From Falciphora oryzae (lineage: Eukaryota > Ascomycota > Sordariomycetes > Magnaporthales > Magnaporthaceae), in assembly GCA_000733355.1 (NCBI GenBank), contig JNVV01000084.1:15264-79263 (forward strand): a DNA stretch of 64,000 nucleotides, written 5' to 3'. Under the pieces are notes generated by a model. That model made no database searches, had not been told where the DNA came from, and was given only the letters and a program-made list of their open reading frames with translations. Position numbers and translations under genes: made by a program. Positions 1 to 9,519 of the stretch are shown one piece after another (position 1 is the first letter of the stretch; each line of letters starts with the position of its first letter).

Positions 1-1
1 G

Positions 2-463
2 AAAGGTCGCCCGCATGGCCAGGGGCCCTTCAGCGACGACGATGAGGTGCCGGAACGCCCTAGGCCGCGTGGGAGGACCGCCGGGGGTATCCGGGATACT
101 GCCAGAAGGGAGTACTCCCATTGGGAGTTGGGGGGCACCCTCGAGGCTGCAGACGAGGCTGATTCCGGCCCTCCCCCTGCCACGGCTACTGCGGCCTCTC
201 CTACCCTCTCTGTAATCGTTGTGGCTACAGGGCCGGCGGCTACAGGGCCGGCGGTCCCTGCAGAGGATCCGGACGACCCCTTCGCGCATTTTCCAGCCAC
301 GGAGGCGGAGATAACGGCCGCTAAAGAGTCGATTGCACAACGGGTAGCCGCCAGGAGGGCACGGGAGGCGCGGGAGGCGTCACAGGACCGCTTTGATCAG
401 GACCTCCGGAGGGATTTGGAATGCGGGCATTGGGATGAGGAGGGTCGTTGGGTTGTAAAGTAA
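2..463 (+). CDS. 3' end of an unrecognised gene (5' partial)
   Basis: The reading frame is open from the first bases of the window to a TAA at 461-463, giving the last 153 residues of a protein whose start lies outside. The N-terminal part shown is acidic, Pro/Arg-rich and probably disordered. It is followed by an Ala/Val/Pro-rich linker with a small tandem duplication (ATGPAATGPAV) and a charged helical C-terminus rich in Arg, Ala, Glu and Asp that ends in WDEEGRWVVK. I recognise no family. The biased composition and the clean charged helix suggest real coding sequence; the absence of any domain keeps confidence moderate. Confidence 0.45.
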   Translation, partial: KGRPHGQGPFSDDDEVPERPRPRGRTAGGIRDTARREYSHWELGGTLEAADEADSGPPPATATAASPTLSVIVVATGPAATGPAVPAEDPDDPFAHFPATEAEITAAKESIAQRVAARRAREAREASQDRFDQDLRRDLECGHWDEEGRWVVK

Positions 464-1203
464 ATTTAGGGCTATTGATTCATTTATTTTCCATTTCTGA
501 ATAGCTTCATTTCGTTGTTGTGCATCGCTTTTTATTTTGGGCGTTAATGGCCTGTGTTTTTTTCTATGGCTGCGCCACAGAAAATCACATGATTGCCGAT
601 ACCGGCGGTGGCGGAGGGGTGCGTAGGAAAAGGGTGCGTAGGAATAGGGTGTTCCCGGAATAGTTCCCCAAAACAAGTTGAAGTTCGCTTTGTCCCCTGC
701 TGTGGCCCTACATTTTGATTCAACCAAAAGCGGGAGCTTCGCCCATTCACCACCAAATTTTGACTTGTGTGCGGTGCTTGAGGCACCGACGCACGGACCC
801 GTTGGGGTCACGTCTTAGGCCTGCGGAGGATGCCCGCAGTAGTGTAGTGCAGGATACGCCCAATACGAGATTGCAGTCGCAGTGCCAGTTGCCTGCACCA
901 CACACAACCACGGATGGAGCGGGGTGCGAATGCGGGAGGCCTCCGTTTAGGCATCCCGTGAATGAAGCAGGCAAACCACGGACAGCCACATAAGAGACTG
1001 TGGTGGCTTGCAAATATTCTCATCCAAACGCTGCCCACCTCCTCGCTCGGGCGGGTGTGGACCATGGGCTTCATTGGCTCACAGGTGACGCATCTCGACG
1101 CAGGCAATGGCTTGGCCGCCGGTTCCTCGGATGCCTTGCCCACCAAGATTACTACGAGGCAGATTATGACTTCCAAAATACTGCTGCGGGGGGTTGAGGA
1201 GCA
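464..1203. other. Intergenic, nothing recognised
   Basis: An AT-richer stretch follows the first stop codon (about 464-560), then mixed sequence. Short open frames occur on both strands but none has a domain, a convincing start or splice signals. Confidence 0.5.
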
Positions 1204-1560
1204 AAAACGAGGGCGAGAGAGAGTTTATTTGACGTCGGAAAATCGGGATCTACCAGTCCCTGCCTCTCAAGGGGCATACGACGTGCCAGCGCTACCTAAG
1301 CTTGACACTAGATAGGCTACGGTGTTGCTATCGAGGCGGCTAACAAATTAAACCCGAAGGCACACGGGGGTCGGGCCGCGTTCCGGCGCTCCTTGTTAGT
1401 AAGTGGGCGATCGGCAGTAGGGTGTGCATACGCCGGGACGTTGTAAGCGCAGCGGGTGGTAGTAGTGCGTTCGGCCGGCAAGTGTGCCGGAAAAAGGGTA
1501 AGGCTAGGTTTGGGCGGCCTCGGGACCACCCCTGGGCCCAAGCTATTTCGCTGCGAGCTA
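1204..1560 (-). repeat. Dispersed repeat family A, copy 1
   Basis: This is an inverted copy of an unclassified repeat also present at 3069-3417, 22260-22650, 40400-40690 and 54256-54690. Shared landmarks, read in the minus direction, are a GC-rich block with CCGGCCGA, a block containing CGCTCACTAACAAGGAGCGCC-like sequence, the string CTTAGGTAGCG, and a short CT-rich end (GAGAGAGAG at 1213-1221 on the plus strand). The copy has no coding capacity. The element carries tRNA-promoter-like boxes (see findings). Confidence 0.7.
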
Positions 1561-2095
1561 TTTAAATTGGGAAGCGGGGGGCGGGGAAACACGTCGCCGA
1601 GCTAAAGGCCCAGCTTTTCTGAAACGCACGCAGCTGAATTTATCGATCGGTTCGCTAAGCTTCCTCATCACGAATCGCTGCCACGATGTGTGCCATTGAC
1701 AGGCGGGGGGACCCTATGGCTTGGAGCTGGAACAGAAAGGCGTCCGTGGTATTTTATCCTAGTGCAAGCGCTTTGCTACGAACCATATGGCGGCAGTCCA
1801 GGGGATACGTGGAACACGGCGAGGACCATGACGCGGTGCCCATCCGTTAATAGGCTTTCAAGCATCAGTTACTGCCTTCGATTTTCCGCTACTCCAAAGG
1901 TGTGAAGCTGGATGTTGCGGCTGGGAATTGACATAGCTGTGCGATGCCCTCGTGTAATGCAAAATATAAATAGTCAAACTCGCTGTTGATACCATACCCA
2001 CTCAAGTTCGGTCTGAGACAATTTCCTTCAAGAAAACTTGCAAAACCCACCATCGGAAACCGCAGCTACGCCGGAATATGCCCATTTCTCCTCTC
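1561..2095. other. Intergenic, nothing recognised
   Basis: Unique-looking sequence between repeat A and the 3' end of the 3CxxC gene. It probably holds that gene's 3' UTR; no ORF or repeat could be supported. Confidence 0.4.
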
Positions 2096-2755
2096 CTAAG
2101 AGCGGCGGCGCTGACAGTACCCCCTCTTGCAGCCCTCGCATAGATCGTACTCATGCTCAGGCCCAAGTTTGTCCCCATTGTATTCAGGCGTGTCCATGCG
2201 AATGCCAGCCCACTTCTTCAATCGGTACGCAAGCCTCTCAACATACGAATTCTCATCGAGCCGCAGAGCGCCCAGTTTCTCGCAGGACTTGCAGCGCTGC
2301 TTGAACACAACAGCGTTGTAGCCGTTGTCCGGGAACTGCCGGATTAGGATGGCGATCTTCTTGCTGCCCCAGCCCTTCTGTGAACAGTTTCGGTTGCGGC
2401 ATTCAAATCTGCCCATGACGTTGGTGTCGTGTTCACCGATGGCTTCGCGGTCGCTTCCGGCGGGGTTGAACCACGGTTCAGGGGAGATGGACTCGTAGGA
2501 GAGGGCTTTCATGACGTCTTCGTGGAGGGATGGGAACATGGCGGTCGCATTTCGGAAGATCTCTTCTTTGGGCTTCTTGGGCTTCTTGCCGAACGCCATA
2601 TTGAGTGACGAAGGTCCGATCTGGGGAGCCGAACTTGAGGTTGATTTCAGGTTGGCGGCGTGGTTGCGGGCTTGTTCGAAGCGCCGGGCAAAAAGGTTAT
2701 TAACCACAACCGCCGAAGCCGTGAATGGGTTGGAACGGGAGAGAAGTGAAAGCAT
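2096..2755 (-). CDS. 3CxxC-type zinc-binding domain protein
   Basis: An intact single-exon ORF of 219 residues. From about residue 110 it shows the fungal zf-3CxxC pattern: GRFECRNRNC, then GWGSKKIAILIRQ, FKQRCKSCEKLG, a helix VERLAYRLKKWAG, and a last pair CEGCKRGYC. The spacing matches the 3CxxC (receptor-transporter-like) zinc fold, a small domain of unknown biochemical role in fungi. The first 52 residues (MLSLLSRSNPFTASAVVVNN..., Arg-rich, no acidic residues early) look like a mitochondrial leader. A second ATG at 2597-2599 (MAFGKKPKKPKEEIF) would give a 167-residue protein without it, and most family members I know of are short. Which start is used is undecided. No lesion is visible. 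Confidence 0.85.
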   Translation of the reverse strand: MLSLLSRSNPFTASAVVVNNLFARRFEQARNHAANLKSTSSSAPQIGPSSLNMAFGKKPKKPKEEIFRNATAMFPSLHEDVMKALSYESISPEPWFNPAGSDREAIGEHDTNVMGRFECRNRNCSQKGWGSKKIAILIRQFPDNGYNAVVFKQRCKSCEKLGALRLDENSYVERLAYRLKKWAGIRMDTPEYNGDKLGPEHEYDLCEGCKRGYCQRRRS

Positions 2756-2961
2756 GGAAGGGTAGAGGATGTGGGTTGGAGCATGGGAGTTGGAGGATGT
2801 CGAAGGACGAAAGGAGGTGGACGGGCGCAGGTGGGGGAGCCGTCTAGTCTAAACCCTCGTCCGTTTATCTGGGGGGTGCGCCAGCCCGCGGGGGGCGTTG
2901 GCGAGTTACGGGGATTGGGGGTCCTAACACGACAGACGTCATTGTATCTCCTACGAAGCGC

Positions 2962-3068
2962 ATCCTTCCTCGAACCTATCAATTGTTAGTATCGTGCTGT
3001 TAGTGCACACTGCCAAATTGCATACAATTCCTTAACACCTGCCATTTCAGCGACTTGACACCAATCCC
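2962..3068 (+). mobile_element. LINE 5'-end fragment (about 100 bp)
   Basis: The stretch starting CTTCCTCGAACCTATCAATT is closely similar to the 5' ends of the Tad-like LINE copies at 34368 (+), 36304 (-), 37160 (-) and 57965 (-), sharing CACACTGCCAAATTGCATAC and the following CTTAACACC. It stops just before the coding start and abuts repeat A. Confidence 0.7.
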
Positions 3069-3372
3069 ACGGCTGGGCCCAGGGGGGGGGGGGGGGGGGC
3101 CCGAGGTCCCCTTCCCGGACACTTACCGGCCGATAGCATCACTACCACCCGCTCCGCTTACAACGCCCCGGCGTTTTTACGCCCTACTGCCGATCGCCCG
3201 CTCACCAACAAAGAGCGCCGGAATGCGGCCCGACCTCCGTGTGCCTTCGGGTTTAATTTATTAGCCGCCTTGATAGCAACATGTAGCCTAGTGTCAAGCT
3301 TAGGTAGCGCTAGCACGTCATATGCCCCTTGGGAGGCAGGGACTGGTAGATCCCGATATAATGACGTTAAAT

Positions 3373-3417
<45 letters not shown>
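3069..3417 (+). repeat. Dispersed repeat family A, copy 2, with (CT)n tail
   Basis: Begins with GGGCCC and a run of about 18 G (3081-3098), then the shared family body, and ends in a perfect CT microsatellite at 3376-3417. It contains GGTAGCGCTAGCACGTC and, about 40 nt further on, CTGGTAGATCCCGA, which resemble a degenerate pol III A box and B box. It directly follows a LINE 5' fragment. Confidence 0.75.
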
Positions 3418-3420
<3 letters not shown>

Positions 3421-4045
3421 CGATCTCGTCCGGGGTTGACGCTTGGTCAACCGGCCTCCCATTCATGTGAGCTTTGCGCACTGGCTCGGGTCACACGTGG
3501 AGACAGCAACGTAATCGGTCTGAGTCTCTCCAATGCAACGTTAAATGTCGATCGTGGAGGCGGAGGTGGCGGATGTGTGCCGAATCCTTATGGTGTTCTT
3601 CGTCGACGCTGAAGGCACGAAGAGGGCGGGGCCGAGGTTCTGTTCTTCAAAAGCAGCCTTCCCTGCCGTCTCGCCCTGCGGGCCACGTCAGTAGGGAGGG
3701 CACCAACCGCAGGTTGGCATTTCAGCTGACAGCCTCGCCGGATGGCCTCTGCAGCTGAAAATCTTTCTGCATCGCTCAGACCAAGTGGTCGCGGCTGTTG
3801 CCGGCCTCTTTCTTCTCTTGACCTGGCCGAACCTGGCCGTCCATCAAGCATTGAGACTTCTGCACACGCATCGACGCAGAGAGCAGACATCGCCGACCCG
3901 AGGCTACCAGGAAACCCCGGTCGTCAGCCTGCGTTCGCACAAAGCGATTCTGGGCTTTGTTGTGGTGGTAAACCCTCACAATGGTTCGTCCAAAAAAAGC
4001 TGCATTTGAGCGAGCGCCCAAGTTCACGTCGCCAACGAAGCCGTC
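3418..4045. other. Upstream region of the NLR-like gene
   Basis: No separate gene is supported. Several open frames exist on both strands but have no recognisable content. The stretch probably holds promoter and 5' UTR of the gene starting at 4046; no clear TATA box is seen. Confidence 0.35.
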
Positions 4046-7000
4046 ATGCATGAAGCGTCTGCTGTGGCGCCGTCCGCACAAAGCGATGCCGCATCCAGTG
4101 CGCAAGACTCCCTGGACGATGACCTGGGCATCTCCGGACCCGATCCGATGGGCTTGAGGGTCCTGTATCGCCCTCCCGACCGACACGAAGTCGACATCAT
4201 CTTCGTTCACGGCTTGGGCGGCAGCAGCCGGCGGACGTGGTGCAAGAACCGCGACCTGGAGTACTTTTGGCCGCTCAAGTGCCTACCCCTGGAGCCAGGC
4301 ACCCGAGACGCTCGCATAATGACCTTTGGGTACAATGCCAGCTTCCGTCCGGGCAGCGGCAAAAGCAAGATGTCGATCCTGGACTTTGCCAAGGACCTTC
4401 TTTTTGGTATGAAGTACGCGCGGGAGGACGGCGAGTCAGCTGGTCTACACATTGGGGAGGTATGCTTTCCTTTTTTTATTCCCCTTAACCATCATGCCAC
4501 ATCATCGGGTCTCCTCTCTCTGACATATCTATAGCGCCCTATAATATTCGTTGTCCACTCTATGGGCGGTCTGGTGGTAAAAGAGGTGTGTGGACTCTCC
4601 GTTGCCGTTCTAATCAGGAGATCGTGCATTAAATGTATGCCGTGGTCGGCGCGCCTAGGCATACATTCAGGGACAGAGCGACCCAAACTACAAGGAAATC
4701 ATCAAGGTCGTCTCGGCCATTATCTTCTTGTCGACTCCACACCGTGGCACCGACCTGGCGGAAACTCTAAATCGGATCTTACAGGTTTCCTTGGTGGCGA
4801 GCGCCAAGGAGTTCATAGCGGAGCTGGCTACTGGGTCGCAGACGCTGCAGAGACTAAACGAGCACTTTCGTCACCTGTCCCAAGGGCGGATATTTGCAGT
4901 TTCTACGAGACTCGCCCGACCCAGTGCTGCCAACGAAGCAGATAATGGTGCTCGACAAGGACTCCTCAGTTATGGGCTACCCCGGCGAGATCTCGAAGGC
5001 CCTTGACGCGGGCCACCACGGAGCTTGCAAGTTCGGAAACTCCGGAACCTGGTCAGTCATAACCGAGAGCCGCCTCTGCTGGAATATGCCGCTACTTTAT
5101 GGTTCTCCCATTTGCCCCTGGACTCGGCGCCGAGTCCGGAGAGGCTGGCAGACATCATCAAGTTCTTCACCGGCCAGGACGTCATGGTGTGGATTCACGT
5201 TTCAGCCAAGCAAAATAAACTGAAGTCACTGGTGCTCGCTGCGGAATGCATTAACAGGCTCGCCCTGCGAATCCGAGACGCTGGAGAGGAAGAATCCCCA
5301 CCACCGCAGCAAGATGTGGCGGCCGTCCTTACAGGCTGGGCCATAGAACTTGTGAGGCTGGTTAGCAAATTCGGCGCCTTTTTGACTCAGAAACCTGACT
5401 CGATCTATACACTCGTCCCTCACTTCTGCCCGGAACGATCCCCCATATTCCAGAAATTCGATCAGAAGAAGCTGAGCAAGAAAATTCAGCTATCTTTCTC
5501 CCGGCCGAAAGACTGGGATGACTGCCTTGCTAGGCTCTGCCTGCACCCTAGAGAATCCCCTCTGCAGGTTATCGCTGCAGGGGATCGTTTTGTCGTCCTG
5601 TGTACTCAAACTCCCTTGTGGCATCAAAGAAGTATCCACATATACAGCTCGGCCACCCTGGAGAAAGAACGGCACATCGTCGTGGGGGGACCTATCACCA
5701 GAATTCAAGCGGACCCGGCCGGAGAGAAGCTGGTGGGCTCCAGCGGCTCTGTCACAAGGGTCTGGCTCCTATCTACTGGGGAATGCATCATCAAGACGGT
5801 CCAACGCCGAAGAAAGCTCGTGGACATAAGTACTCCCTCGTCCATACTATTCGTTGGTGCCTCAAACAAGCTCCTGGCAGTGGGTGAGGATGGCTGCCTA
5901 CGAAGCCTCCAGATCGGGAACGACAATGCGCAGTGGGAAATCCAAACCAGGTTCGAGCTCGCCGAATATGACGAACAGGAAAAGAGACCGATCGGGTCCT
6001 TGGCTTCGGCATTGAGCCCCGAGGGAGGTCTGGTTGCGATTGCCTTGCGCAAGCACCCTTTCACGTTGTGGAACACGGAAACATCCGCCGTCGTCGCTCG
6101 ATTTCCCATGGTTGCAGGAGCGCTTGGCGAGATTGTACAGTTGGCCTGGCACCCCTTCAGCGGGGAGTTGTTCGGCGTCGGCGACGACGAGAAGGAATGT
6201 CTCATGTTCAAGTGGAATCCGAGCAAAGTCGACCAAGTTTCCACCGTTCGAGCAGGCTCACCCACGAGACCTGGATATCGCTGTAACACAGCCATGTCCG
6301 TCAGTAGAGATGGGTCGCTGGTGGCGGTTACTGCGAGCTCGGGGCTCAAAGTCTTCACAACTCGCGATTTGAGACTGGTTTATGAACTCCCACATCTGCG
6401 GTTTGGCGGCGGCGTTGCCTTCAGCAGTAACTCTCGACGGCTTTATCTTGGGCTCAGGGGAAGCAACAATTATGTGGATATCCGGGAGCCCGATGCCTTG
6501 GCTCGGCTGGACGGGACTTCTAACCGTTATCGATCCAATAGCGACACCGGCACCGCGCATGGTAGCGACGTGGCCACGAGTTGCATCCAAGACGAGAACC
6601 GAAGCCACCACCAACTCTACCACCGACGCATTTCCACCCGGGCCTGCGGGCAACCCCACGGCGGTCGACTGTACAGTTACAAAACGGCCTGCAACATGAT
6701 CGCTATTTGCGAGCTCGGCCACGGCAGGCTCTGCGAGGTTCCAGTGCCGGCTTCCATGCGGGGAGTCGAGACTCTGGCCTGGAGCGACGACGGGCAACTG
6801 ATGGTGATGGCGGATTCCCGCCGAATAGCCGTCAAGCGAATCTCGTGTCCTGCCGGAGGCGACGGCACCCCAACCAAATGGGAAGCACATGACGTATTTG
6901 AAGTCGAGATACCAACCTATTCACAGGAACATATCGTGCAGCTTTTGTTCGAACCAAAGAGCCACAGGATCCTGGCGGCCACAGAGCATATTACACATCG

Positions 7001-7781
7001 GGCTTCGGTAGAGGATACCGCACATGAATACCGTCTATATCTAGTCGACGTCAATCGCCGAGAAGTGGTCGAGATCCTACTGCAGACAAAGATGGGTCCG
7101 GCGACTTGGATTTGCCATCCAACCCGACCTGAGTGTCTGTTGGCGTTCAGCCGAGAAAAGGTCCATCTGTTCTCCTTGTTGACGCTGTTGCCTTGGTCGG
7201 TGCTCCGAGAAGTTGGTATCTGCAAATACTCAGGCGAGATGGCCATCCAGACACGCATCCTAACGCACTATGCATTTTGGCGCGATTGGGGCATGTCTTG
7301 CTCAGGGTCGGACGGCGTGTGGTTGTGGTTGGTAACCCCCGAGGACGATAAACTCACCTTGACACACCGCGCCCCGTGATATTTCCTCGTCAAAGTGGGC
7401 GACATAGACGAGGAGACTCAGGAGATAGCCCCGTTCAGGTCGATTCCAGCTCCTTCCCTGGGGCTGCCCTACACCCAAGTGCCTACCGAGGTTGCGCAGC
7501 GCGTGCAAATGCCCCTTGCGCTCTTGTCCCGTCGCAGGTTCCTGTTCCTCGACCTGGACAGATGGGTCTGTACCTGGCGGCCGCCAGCCGGGACGTCGGA
7601 GATTTCCACGCCTAGGAATCGTACGGCGGAGCCTGGTGTCGAGTCGGCCATCGAGAGGCACTACTTTATACCCGCCGACTGGGGCACAGGCGAGAGCTGC
7701 GCAGCGATGTCGCAGGGCATACTTCTCTGGCCCTACGGCGACGAGTACGCTGAGATCTGGTGCCCTGAGCTTTCAGACTAG
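4046..7781 (+). pseudogene. NLR-like gene: alpha/beta-hydrolase plus WD40, NACHT missing
   Basis: Fungal STAND receptors of this type combine an N-terminal DUF676/PGAP1-like hydrolase, a NACHT ATPase and a WD40 sensor. Exon 1 (4046-4459) encodes VDIIFVHGLGGSSRRTW, intron 1 is 4460-4534, exon 2 (4535-4585) encodes PIIFVVHSMGGLVVKE with the nucleophile-elbow motif GxSxG replaced by HSMGG, typical of this family. Intron 2 is 4586-4658, and exon 3 encodes IIFLSTPHRGTDLAE. After the linker (KALDAGHHGACK, then VRKLRNLVS) the sequence jumps at about 5080 to the post-NACHT helices (LLEYAATLWFSHL). About 350 codons of NACHT and winged helix are absent, with no Walker A or B. A long open frame then encodes the WD40 region to a TGA at 7377-7379. 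The last blade (RRFLFLDLDRWVCTWR, HYFIPADWG) follows in the same frame to 7781. Three one-base frame changes lie between 4880 and 5060. Confidence 0.85.
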
Positions 7782-9519
7782 GTATTCCATGGTCTGGTGG
7801 CTCCGAGGCAAATATACACAAATGAAGGATACGGACGGGTGAACTCCCAGGGCGTGAGGCCGCAACTGTCGACCTACCAGTCCTGATGGTTTGCAGGCGG
7901 TTTGTCAATGCATTCTACCCTGCGCTGGCGGGTATCCCGGGTTCAGCGTGGAGATCTGAAATCTGGGGAGGAGGACGCTGGGGGTTTCTCGTCGAGACAA
8001 AATGCCATGGTGGCCGGGACATTGGATCTTGGTTTCGTGCAAATAGAAGCTGTCGCCATCATGAAGGAATTACCCGGTTCCTACATTAAAGATGCTAAAT
8101 TATCTAGGCCCCTTTTCCTTGACGGCGACACCCGTGGGCTCGTGGCGAGAGCTGACATCAAATTTTTTTTGTGGGCCACACGGAGCCATTGGAAGGAAGC
8201 CCTGGAGAGTGAAGGAGTACGAGCCCTAGCCGTAGGGAGACTTGCTTGATATTCTTGTCCTTAAGGCCCAGCGTTGGCGGTCCCGGTTGCGTTCATCATC
8301 TCGGCCCCCAGGATTTCATACTGGTGCATGCGGCCGCTAGTATGCGCCGGCTCCAAAGGGCCAACGGGATCCGGTGACAGGCAGGAATTTCCAATTGCTC
8401 CCGGGGCTTGGTCGTGCGGGCCTCAACCAGATTCGCTCGAGGCGCGGCGCTTTTCTGGCTCTCCTGATCTCCGCACGCTGCCCAAGGCCAAGCTGAAACG
8501 ACCGGCACCCGCGACTCTGCCGTGCGCAAAGGCAACTAGGCCCTTTTTCCGAGTGTCACCAGCGTGCCTGCCCTGTCGGTGCCCAGCCTTGTGCAGACGC
8601 CGCGCTTCCATTACCGCAAACAGGAAGCGGTAGACACGAAACCAGGCCCCAATAAGCTTACCCGATAGTGGCCCCGGCAGCTTCCGAAATGGGGCCATCG
8701 ACAACGTTTAAATAAGGCCAAGCCAGGCTGAGCCATTAGAAAGCTACAGAGGAGCGGCAGTGGCTTTCAGCGCTGCTCCCGCGCGACGGCCATGAGTAAC
8801 TTCGAGCTGGGCATATTGGCCAGCTGGCAATCCGCCACCGAACTTGCAATAGGTTATCCTAGCCCGATACCCCTGACTGGCATAACGGGGCGTGCCCTTC
8901 AACCCTCCGTGACCGCGAACAGGGCACACAATGAAGCGCCCACTGGCATCAACGCGCCTGACGCCTATCTCCCATCCGTGAACGGCCAGACAATTATGCC
9001 GGCCGCTGAAGTCGAGGAATAACCGGTGAGGCTGAACTTGGTTGGGACCATCGCGCCTATCAGCCTGGGGCCTAAAGTCATGCCGTGTCACGCTCCAGGA
9101 GACGGGGACGATGCGTTGATACTTTGCGATCCAACAGATTTCTGTGCTTTGATTGGGATGGACTAGGCAAGGGAAGGATAGAAACGCCAGCCCCTGGGCT
9201 ACCAAAACTCATCAGGCAGACCGTACCCGCTGGTATCAACACCAAGGCCATGGGTGACGCGGACGCGCGGCAGTGGGAGGTGCCGACCGTGATATGGGTA
9301 AGCGTGATACGAGGCTGAACGCTCCGTGCAGCTTGTTGCCGACGGGCTCTGCTGATGCCCGTCGTGGGGGCTGGAAAAAGGGATGGGGGAGCTGCTAATG
9401 CTGGCCGCTGCTTCCAACTTTGCTGCCACCGAGGGCGCGCGCTGGCACTAGAAGCGATTAGGCGTCGATGCAAGTGCCACGAGCTGGGCTATAAGTTTGT
9501 AATTATACCCTGACGCCTT
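7782..9519. other. 1.7 kb with no supported gene
   Basis: Convergent 3' ends of the NLR-like gene and the HET gene flank this stretch. Open frames of 80-153 codons occur (for example 7902-8249 + and 8744-9205 -), but none shows a domain, codon-level consistency or conserved motif. Confidence 0.45.

Noticed and set aside
3305..3360. A functional tRNA gene inside repeat A
   Set aside because: Box-like strings are present but the D and T stems do not fold as a tRNA and the B box is degenerate.
8744..9205. 153-codon minus-strand open frame between the NLR-like and HET genes
   Set aside because: No domain, no signal, no splice sites; composition does not differ from the opposite-strand frame.
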